The notes beneath the pieces are model-generated. The model saw only the letters and a program-made list of their open reading frames with translations. It was not told the DNA's origin and did not search any database. DNA of 64,000 nucleotides from Metridium senile (Eukaryota; Cnidaria; Anthozoa; Actiniaria; Metridiidae), in NCBI GenBank assembly GCA_949775045.1, contig OX459102.1, forward strand, positions 5,631,185 to 5,695,184, read 5' to 3'. This document shows, one piece after another, positions 56,028 through 64,000 of the stretch (its first letter is position 1; each line of letters starts with the position of its first letter). Position numbers and translations under genes: made by a program.

Positions 56028-57143
56028 GATAATACGGAGCCTCATACGGCTCATGCTTACCACATTTTTCACTGGCATTGACAATTGACAGTTAGCATTG
56101 ACAATTGACAGTTAGCATTGACAATTGACAGTTAGTATTGACAGTTAGCATTGGCAATATATTGACAGTTAGCATTGACAATATATTGACAGTTAGCATT
56201 GACAATTGACAGTTAGTATTGACAATTGACAGTTAGTATTTATGAGCCAGCTGTCATTGGGTATGCGGTCACACTTTAACATGGCGACGTTCACGTTCAG
56301 AATGGTTTTGGTGATTTTCTCGTGATCTTTATCTAAGTTCTCGGAAGCCGTTTCAGATCATTATTTCCCATTACTATCGAGTAACGACATTCCGCTTGAT
56401 GATTTGATTGAACAATACTTCTTGGATTTAACAGAATAGAAATTTTAGCATGTCTTCTGTTACTTCACGGTATTCGGCTGAGCCTTAATTAGTCAACTAA
56501 AACGAATACTTTCAAGAAAAGGTCTCATGGGGAGACGGAATACAAGCTCGCTTTCTATCGTTTTGGAAGCGATTGAAAGCGGGGAGCTACAAGGAAGTGG
56601 TAGTATTATTGGTTATCGTGCGATGTGGCAAAGAATTAGAAATGACTATGGTCTAGTTGTGAGTAGGAGAACTGTCCGTTTGGCATGCTAAAATTTCCAT
56701 TCTGTTAAATCCAAGATTGAAGTATTGTTCAATCAAATCGTCACGCGGAATGTCGTTACTTGATAGTAATGAGAAATAATCATCTGAAACGGCTTCCGAG
56801 AACTTATTTATAAAGAACACGAGAACCAAAACCATTCTGAACGTGAAAGTCGCCATGTTGAAGTGTGACCGCATACCCAATGACAGCTGGCTCATAAATA
56901 CTAACTGTCAATTGTCAATACTAACTGTCAATATATTCTCAATGCTAACTGTAAATACTAACTGTCAATTGTCAATGCTAACTGTCAATATATTCTCAAT
57001 GCTAACTGTAAGTACTAACTATCAATTGTCAATGCTAACTGTCAATTGTCAATGCTAACTGTCAATTGTCAATGCTAGCTGTCAATTGTCAATGCCAGTG
57101 AAAAGTGTGGTAAGCATGAGCCGTATGAGGCTCCGTAGGATAC
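56028..57143. mobile_element. ~1.1-kb foldback element with ~430-bp arms and internal coding fragment
   Basis: Left arm 56028-56452 and right arm 56684-57143 are inverted copies: CGGAGCCTCATACGGCTCAT at the outer end, a 20-bp minisatellite (CATTGACAATTGACAGTTAG), then CATTGGGTATGCGGTCACAC and ATTTTAGCATG at the inner end. The 231-bp loop codes for part of an integrase-like transposon protein. The wider pair TAGCCGACAGTAGA (55475; inverted near 57158) may mark an outer composite element of 55470-57172. Confidence 0.85.
56527..56691 (+). pseudogene. Integrase-like (rve-type) transposon protein fragment in foldback loop
   Basis: Frame MGRRNTSSLSIVLEAIESGE, GSGSIIGYRAMWQRIRNDYG, LVVSRRTVRLAC then TAA. 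Same family signature as 21062-21468 (EMEGPGSLLGYRAVHKKVR...HGLKVPRSLV). The right arm also encodes an upstream part of this family on the minus strand (SSNDIPRDDLIEQYFNLGF at 56895-56653), and the left arm a frameshifted copy of it. All pieces are broken. Confidence 0.6.
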
Positions 57144-57199
57144 CGTCTACCTGTCTACTGTCGGCTAACCTATCAGTCAATCAAGTCGAGAACATTTAC

Positions 57200-59095
57200 A
57201 TAAACAATCACGCTCTCCTTTTTTGTGGCTACTGCATTCTGGGAATGCGTAGCCACTATGTCATCGAGTCGTGTAAGTAAGTAACAATAGGTATATACTT
57301 CATTGCTGAATGTCCATGTAGTCGTTTTATTCGTTTTGTCAACTATAAGTGATTGATATGAGACCACACGAAGTATATACCCGTAACTCCACACGAAGCC
57401 TCCTTCGAAGCCAATCAATATCTATTCGATTAACTTTGTAACCAATAGTCATTCGACTAGCTCGCATTCGTTCTTTCGATTCCTTCACGAAGGAAAACAA
57501 ATGTCAATCGATAATACCTCATGCTTGCAATTGATCGTGATCTGTGGAACCTTTGACAAACCTGACGTTGTGGAACTTCAAGATCACAAGTTTCTTCGAT
57601 TTTCGGTAAGTAAAGTTTATTTTTCGAAAAAGTATTCAAACTTTTAATTATCACAGCTTTCGTAATTGAATAAAATGAAAGGTTTTTCAAGTTTTATTTA
57701 CCGTTTAGGCCGATATTTACGCCGGGAATTATGAGTCAGCAAAATCGCTCGCTCAGTATTTTCGATGAATCAGCTCCGTTTGCAGATTCCAAACAACAAA
57801 AACCGAACTGAAAACCCCGTTAGGGAATACATGAGCCTCTAATGAGGATGAATGAGCCTCTTTGTAGGAAAACTGAGTCACATTGTGGAATAAATCAGCC
57901 CATTCAGGCGATATTAATTCAACCTCGAAGGATATTCAAGAAATCCTCAAGTTGTACTTATATATACAAGGGAAATGACAGACCTGTATTACAGGTTCTA
58001 CTACCTTTCATCTACCAAACAACAATGGAAGCTGTGATAATTTGAGCATTCTTGTGACATTGTCGATAATTCTAATGACAATTTATGCCAAAATCAAACG
58101 TACAAAAAGTGATCTGTTGGAAATAATGCTGCACAATTGCAAGATTATGTGAACATTGAAGAGAGAGAAAATTAGGCAAAAATAAAAAACAATCCTTAGA
58201 AAGTCAACACCTAGATTATCTATCTATCTAAACAACAAAAATTATTGTTATTGATATAGAGCTAATATTCTCAACTAAAAAAAATGAATAATTTTTCAAA
58301 CTGCTGTATAAAATTGAAAACTACAACCCTATAAACTACATCTGACAAAAAGGTGGAAAATAATTTTCTTTGTGCACAATATTCTAGACCAACAAGACAA
58401 TGACCAGCAACAAAAAGCTAACAGCTTCACCTAGAGTTTTCATGTTTCCCCAAATCATATTCAACCGAAATTCAATAATAAGCAAATAATTCATTGACTA
58501 TGTATATCTTTATTAAAGGACTAACTTTTCAAAATTCAAAACTTCAGCTATTTATTTTTCTGCTTCATCTTTTGTAAACGGAAATGTTGATTAATTAATT
58601 ATTTTTTCTTTTTTATTCATCAGGTCTATGTAAACACTGCCAAGTTCAGGTCTTGACTTTTGTAATTTAGTGGGAAAGCAATTAATTAAAAGACTTGATC
58701 TATCTCTCTTGTATTTTCAGTTTAACTCTATTACATAAAAAAGCAGTCGAATAAACATTACGGTTCTTGAAAACTTTTTCCATACAATTCCCTCATATGA
58801 TTGCACTACTCTTGCTTCTGCACCAAAGACTAATTCCATTTGTTCCAACAAATTGCACTGCACTGTCAATATATGTAATCTGTGTGCGACTGTAGAACCA
58901 CCATAGCATACCACATCATTTCTAGCATAATATTTACATTTCCAAAATACCAATGCACTATGCACTGCACATTCGCTCATTGGACGTCTCTTTACAAAAT
59001 ATTACGATGGAAGGGCTATAAACTAGTAATTATATCTTTTGCCTTCGATTTCTATTCAGACTATTCAGTAGCCACATGCGCTCATTGAGCGTCTA
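57200..59095. other. No gene recognised
   Basis: AT-rich. An 87-codon minus-strand ORF at 58717-58980 has no recognisable motif. A small AGCGTCT / CGCTCATTG pair near 58972 and 59080 may be an element end. Confidence 0.4.
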
Positions 59096-59109
59096 TTTTT
59101 TTTCCTGCG

Positions 59110-59520
59110 AAAGTTCGGAGCTTAATAACTTCGCTAATTTACATTTATCCAAACTGAATTTTTCACAGTTATATATTTAATACCTTATCTTTCCAAATAC
59201 TGATTTTTATTGAGAAAGTTTAATTTGAGTAGCACATAGTAAAATATTTTTTTGTTTTTGCCCTACTTTTAACAACGCAAATCATTTCACATAGAAAAAT
59301 AAATTAAATAATATCTACAATTAACTAAATATTTTTGTAAATTCTTCACTTTAAACTTAAGATGTCAATAAACAATATTAAGAAGTTTTGGAATCATTAA
59401 AGTAGTTAATTTTGCCATACGAGGTCGTCAAAGTTGACAGAAAAATTAGCGTCTCGATCGAAGCAGCGATTTGACGAAATGTTGTTTTTCGAGACTTTTC
59501 TCGTAAAACATGCAATATTT
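59110..59520. repeat. Family E repeat, direct copy 1
   Basis: CTTAATAACTTCGCTAATTT, CACATAGTAAAATATTTTTT, CATACGAGGTCGTCAAAGTT and GCGATTTGACGAAATGTTGT occur in the same order as in 59695-60110. Confidence 0.85.
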
Positions 59521-59694
59521 TTTAAAACTAAATAAAAGGTAAACATTGCTTGGGTTGTACTGATTTTATTTGATAGCATTTTGCTGCTAAAAAGAAAGAA
59601 AATGTGATTATTTATGGAAATCACGTCCGCGACTTGGCAGATTGAATGTGTTAGCCGACAGTAGAATATGCATAATAAGCAAGATTTTGTGAAA

Positions 59695-60110
59695 GTTCGC
59701 AGCTCAATAACTTCGCTCAATTACATTTACCCAAGCTGAATTGTTTACAGTTATATATTCAATACCTTAACATTCAGAACCCAGATTATTATTGAAAACT
59801 TTTGTGCTGCACATAGTAAAATATTTTTTTGTTTTTACCCTACTTTTTCTAAGGCGAAAAGTATGACATAGAAAAATAAATAAAATAATATATTTAAGTA
59901 ACTGAATATTTCTATAAAAGCTTGAGTTTAAAGTTAAGATACCATTAAACAATATTATGAAAGTTTGGAGTCATTAAAGTAATTAATTTTGCCATACGGG
60001 GCCGTCAAAGTTGACATAAACATTAGCGTCTCGGAGCAGCGATTTGACGAAATTTCGTTTTTTGCGATTTTCTCCTAAAATATGCAATATTTTTCTTAAC
60101 TAAAGGCATC
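59695..60110. repeat. Family E repeat, direct copy 2
   Basis: About 80-85% similar by eye to 59110-59520. Preceded by TTAGCCGACAGTAGAATATG as at 55475. Confidence 0.85.
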
Positions 60111-60234
60111 ATGATTTGTTTCATATTAAGGGCTACCTATGGTTAAAATATGAGCAAAATCGATTTTTTGAGTGTTGCCGCGTTTGCATGGTATTTACAG
60201 AAATCTTCTCTTAAGCTCACTGCTTCCTTTTTAG

Positions 60235-60316
60235 AGATTTTGAAGAAGTACAAGATCCAGAAAATGTTTACATGAAAAATGTGAAGTGGTCTCAGTTCGA
60301 GTATCCTAATTTGTAG
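60235..60316 (+). CDS. Candidate terminal exon, 27 codons
   Basis: Acceptor (ctgcttcctttttag) followed by a frame DFEEVQDPENVYMKNVKWSQ FEYPNL and TAG. Its phase (one base completing a codon) fits the donor of the P450 exon at 53291, but the peptide lacks the GEEW-type sequence expected next in a P450. It may be the end of a truncated transcript, an unrelated exon, or chance. Confidence 0.25.
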
Positions 60317-60754
60317 CTCTGATGAAACTAGATTACACGTAAACGGAAACTAGCGAGTAATTAACCCTAAGGTACAATATGTTGTCCAGTTTCGTGACAC
60401 TTCAGTTTGTAAATACAATATCTTCTTTAAGTATTTTGTTTTGTAAAATACCGCTTAGTTTTCGAGATATTCAAAAAACAATAGGTTTTCGGCTAAATTC
60501 GCTAATTTTCGACCGATAATTTAAACCAATTTTAAAAGCTTGTCGCAAGCAAACTAAATAATGTATCGTTGTTTAAAGACCTCAGAATTGTTAAATAGTA
60601 TTTAAAGAAACATTTTTAAGGCTTTTATGAACTTTCATAAAATCCTTCGATTTCAAATAAATTTATTTTTAGAGGAGACTTTTAACCTCTCTAAAAATAG
60701 GGTGAATATATTCAAAGTTTTTTTTGCATGTGCTACGCAAACATTTTACCAAAA

Positions 60755-61025
60755 CAAAAACACCTCAAGGGTAAGTTGAATAATGACCTCTACGAAAAAA
60801 GTAAAATTGGTTTGGGGAATTAAATGTACTTTTTGCGTTGTACTACACTCTCGAAGTTGTAGAAAATTTGCAAAATTTCATGTGTCGGCAAGATCAATGT
60901 AATTTGCATTGTAAAAAATATGAGCGAAATCTAATTTTTGATTCTTGCCACGAATTAGCTAAAATGTCTGGTTTTTGCTGACTACCGCTCTTAGTACCTA
61001 TATAGTCATTTTTCTGAAGCTCTTC
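60755..61025. repeat. Dispersed repeat B, copy 2
   Basis: Inverse of 48270-48555. Confidence 0.88.
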
Positions 61026-61369
61026 GGAAATGCGAGATATTTTAGAAAAACGTATTTACGCCATCTTTGTTTCACGTTAATTTAAGTTGTCATAGCAACA
61101 CCAATTGAGTTGAAATTGACATCAATCAAAACTTCAATCTATGCTTTGTATCTGGTGCAAAATATATCTTTATCAGATCAGGGAAAGTTGATCAATTCGC
61201 TAAATGAAAATTGGAAGTGTGGTCATTAAAAAACTACTGGGAAACACCTTAAATATGTTGATAAATCCCAATATAGAATTGAAATACAAACAAAAGTGGC
61301 CCGTACAGAATCTGATTGCGTTTAGTTTACATCAATTTCCCTACAAAGTATACATTTCCTGAAAGCTTA

Positions 61370-61648
61370 CAGCGCGACGTACTTTACCGTGGCCACCGAA
61401 CTAAAGTTTTGTACAAGTTAACCAATCAGAAAGCGAGAATTTGACTTTAATATAAAAGACACGCCGAGTGTCAAACGATAAACACTTTGAAATGTTCAAA
61501 GCGAAGACAAGAGTGAAGTTTATAAGTGGCTGAAAAACCTCCCAGGATGTTTAAATTTGAAAAGGTGTAGCAAAGGTGTAGCAAACAAACGCTAAGCTAA
61601 CTTGTACAAAACTTTAATTGGGTGGCCACGGTAAGGCGCGTTATGCTG
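61370..61648. mobile_element. 279-bp mariner-like MITE (TA target site, empty site known)
   Basis: TIRs of about 50 bp (CAGCGCGACGTACTTTACCG / inverted CAGCATAACGCGCCTTACCG, then TGGCCACC and AAAGTTTTGTACAAGTTA). TA at 61368-61369 and 61649-61650; the paralogue has one TA at 55188-55189. Confidence 0.92.
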
Positions 61649-61671
61649 TAAATGATAAAGATTACATATTT

Positions 61672-61851
61672 CATAGCTCAGTTGGTAGAGCATTGCACCG
61701 GTACTGCAAAGGTCATGGGTTCAAATCCCGTTGAAGTCCCGATTTTTTTTTTTCGGGCTTCTATAATTGCAATTGTATAAATTGCTTGTTTCTCCGCGAC
61801 GATCATAATCATACACACATCATATAACCGCCGATCAGACCCACATACGTA
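61672..61851 (+). mobile_element. 180-bp tRNA-derived SINE with 11-bp target duplication
   Basis: Head CATAGCTCAGTTGGTAGAGC and GGGTTCAAATCCCG (A- and B-box like), a T-run, then CGGGCTTCTATAATTGC and CCGCCGATCAGACCC. The duplication ATTACATATTT is present at 61661-61671 and 61852-61862, once in the paralogue (55177-55167). Same family as 2564-2910. Confidence 0.93.
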
Positions 61852-61961
61852 ATTACATATTTAGTTGAAGTTTTAAATAAAACTCATTAGTTTTGGAGAA
61901 ATCGGGCATAAAATGACAGAGTGTTGTCTTAGCGCGAGATGTTTATTTGCATAAGTGTTAA

Positions 61962-62692
61962 GGACGGGGCCTACTATTGCCACTGCGCAGGCTACTGCGC
62001 ATCTACATAGTTTCCATTTTAACGCGCTATCTTACCTCAAAAGATGACAAAATACAAATAAAAAACCATCTAACGATGGTAGACGCGACGGTAGCGGTTT
62101 TTTATAAAAACAGTCCCACAATGCACTTATGATGCAAATTTCTTTACTTAGTAGGGAGGGGACCGGAAAGAAATTGTCTTATGATGATCTTCGGCGGCAA
62201 AGTTTACCACGCGATAACTTTTTAAAACGCCCGGTAACCCCAATTGTTTTACAACTGCAATTATTAAGAACATGTTAAGCAATGGTTTTGATGTTTTTAA
62301 AATTTCGAAAAAGCAGCTGATTTTTGAATGGAAAATAGACAAAAATTCGAATTTTCTGAACCTCGTAAAATACAAGTCGCGATGCTAAAAAAATCATATT
62401 TCACTACTAACTTTTGAAAATACGTTACAAAATATATATTCCTATTAGAAAATTACTTGTTAATTGTTTACCGCTATCAAAGAGATGTTTCAATGAAAAT
62501 CCTTTGAAAAAAAAAATTATTTGTCGATGCCGGTAAAATCGTGACGTCAGCCATATTTAAGACTCATTATTTCTCTTAACTGCCCGGTGACCCCACCTTT
62601 TTTAGACAGATTTGTAGAACCCTCTGAAGGGTTAAAACAACTCACATAGTTTTTTGAAGAATACATTACTTTTTAATTAGTAGGCCCCGTCC
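61962..62692. mobile_element. 731-bp TTAA-flanked element (piggyBac-like), non-coding
   Basis: Perfect TIRs GGACGGGGCCTACTA / TAGTAGGCCCCGTCC with TTAA on both sides (61958-61961, 62693-62696). Interior contains GCCCGGTAACCCC and GCCCGGTGACCCC but no transposase. Confidence 0.85.
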
Positions 62693-62696
62693 TTAA

Positions 62697-63643
62697 CCCT
62701 CTGATGCCAGCGAAAATTATTGGATTTTTGACTATTTTTGATGCGAAAAGCTTAAAATTCGATTTCAATTCCAAATAAGGCGTTGTTAGGGGAACTGTTG
62801 CTGTTTCGAACAATTTGACCCTGAATTGAGCTAAAATCCAGTTTATAAGTGCTTTTTTCAGTCATTTTCTACTACAAGAGCCCCTAGTCATGCATCATTA
62901 AGTTTGTCTAGGTGGTGGAGACGCACTTTTGGACGAATTCAAAGGTGGAAGACGATTTTACAAAGAAAATAGCGCCAGTCGTTATGTCCATTGACAATGG
63001 CGTCGTTGGAGTAAAATCGCTTTCCTGGTCGTCTTGCGGTAGATACCAGAACCAACCAAGGCAATTTTAGTGAGTTTCGCCTTGAAAAGATGGCAATCGT
63101 TGCAATTTTTGTCTGGTTGGAGCGGGTGACTGGGCACTTATAAAAAATCCATAAATAATTGAGGTCTGGGCCATGTGCTGTCAAAAATGTGCATAATTAC
63201 CCACAATGCTTTTCGTTATTGAATGGAGAAACGAGTTTTGTGTTAGTAGGCTAAATAAAAAGGGCTGCTGTGCGACTCGTAGAATATGTTTGATCATAAA
63301 AAGTTAAGAGATCAAAAGAACTGGGGCTGATGTATTCTGAGAATGCCGATGTTTGATTTTTAAATGATATTATTTGCATTCAAATCAGAGATGAAAAATG
63401 ACGTTTACCGTGGTTGTTCTATTTCGCAAAAACGCACATTTTATCGTTCACCTTAACACAAAGGACTCTATATTTTACAAATTCGGATCTCAGATGATCA
63501 ATTTAGTGTCAGATGTTGTAGAACTTACCAGGCAACACAGATAACTACATTTCAGAGCCATGACTTTCAAAGCGAGAGAGCTAGAATTTTTGAAGTCATG
63601 GTTCGATATCGAACCATAAATTGCAAAGGCTGGCATCAAAGGG
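62697..63643. mobile_element. 947-bp TTAA-flanked element with CCCTYTGATGCC ends (piggyBac-like)
   Basis: TIRs CCCTCTGATGCCAGC / inverted CCCTTTGATGCCAGC, flanked by TTAA at 62693-62696 (shared with the preceding element) and 63644-63647. CCCT...-type ends and TTAA target are typical of piggyBac. No transposase is visible. Confidence 0.85.
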
Positions 63644-63908
63644 TTAAAGTGCTACTATTATGAAAATTTTGTCGCTTTGGATCAAATATTTTTCTAACTG
63701 TTACGATAAAAGGTTAGTGAAGATACATGTAACGTACGTTTTTATTTCTATTTATGCAGAAAGTTAAGAGAATTTTGAGTTTTAAATTTAAAAATTATCG
63801 TCCGCCATGATTTTTTGCGCATATACGCGCCGGCATTAAAAGTCAGCGGAAGCTCTCATTTTGGTGACATCATCGACTCAACAACACAGGTCACATTTAC
63901 AAAGCAAC

Positions 63909-64000
63909 ATGTATTCCGGTGAAAGCGAAAGCGATTTTCAATCAAGTTTTAACTCGGATACTAGCATTGAAAGTGAGTTTGATGCACCAACAGCAATCCC
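63909..64000 (+). CDS. Start of an acidic Ser-rich ORF, cut by window edge
   Basis: ATG (CAACATGTATTCC) opens MYSGESESDFQSSFNSDTSI ESEFDAPTAI and is still open at the edge. The acidic Ser-rich start is typical of many transposon-associated or nuclear proteins; nothing more can be said. Confidence 0.4.
   Translation, partial: MYSGESESDFQSSFNSDTSIESEFDAPTAI

Larger units (their letters stand above)
61330..61961. repeat. Host repeat D, copy carrying two insertions
   Basis: Host sequence is interrupted by a mariner-like MITE (61370-61648) and a SINE (61672-61851). Subtracting them leaves continuous similarity to the reverse complement of 55060-55260, ending at TTAA (61958-61961). Confidence 0.88.

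Noticed and set aside
58717..58980. 87-codon minus-strand ORF
   Set aside because: No motif, no splice context, surrounded by repeats; could be chance.
62939..63184. Minus-strand ORF inside the piggyBac-like element as a transposase
   Set aside because: It is 81 residues with no DDD motifs or Cys-rich finger, so not supportable as a gene.

Overview
The window reads as nuclear DNA of an anthozoan cnidarian (sea anemone, corallimorpharian or coral). The evidence is AT-rich sequence, GT/AG introns in every recognisable gene, tRNA genes with an intron, a collagen-Ig-fibrinogen protein of the cnidarian ficolin-like type, and very dense small DNA transposons, SINE and LINE debris. No bacterial, viral or organelle signal was seen. 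The species is inferred from gene content only.

Layout. 1-4578 (+) is the 3' part of an unrecognised five-exon gene whose introns hold two related minisatellites, a tRNA-derived SINE split by a MITE, and a pogo/Tigger-like MITE. 4579-12430 is repeat DNA: a 125-bp tandem repeat split by a MITE, then a ~60-bp minisatellite interrupted by a complete, intact-looking 5.7-kb Harbinger transposon (6536-12254). That transposon carries a Myb/SANT protein (+) and a DDE nuclease (-), and between them a Russian-doll nest of MITEs with a LINE fragment. 14769-18049 (-) is a secreted PAN plus fibrinogen-like gene whose intron is a large GTGATG-type minisatellite. 18.1-26.6 kb holds repeats, an integrase-like transposase exon, two tRNA-Tyr genes with derivatives, an SLC22-type last exon with a decayed copy, and a LINE tail. 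26764-28815 (-) is an intronless membrane-anchored collagen/3xIg/fibrinogen gene. 28.8-42 kb is mostly anonymous, with an OTU-protease exon, a 661-bp insertion flanked by a 7-8 bp duplication, and simple repeats.

42136-44212 (-) is selenophosphate synthetase, read through an in-frame TGA that is clearly the selenocysteine codon (Sec34). It is divergent from a MANBAL-like small membrane protein (44673-44891, +). 44.9-52.8 kb is a mosaic of foldback elements and inverted dispersed repeats. 52873-53291 (+) is the first exon of a mitochondrial-type cytochrome P450. From 53.4 kb to the end lie inverted and foldback repeats, a host repeat carrying a mariner-like MITE and a SINE (both with an empty-site paralogue in this window), two adjacent TTAA-flanked piggyBac-like elements, and the start of a further ORF at the right edge.

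The host genes do not form a pathway. The strongest results are the Sec codon in selenophosphate synthetase, the intact Harbinger with its nested insertions, the cnidarian ficolin-like gene, and several transposon insertions whose target duplications can be read directly, some against a paralogous empty site.
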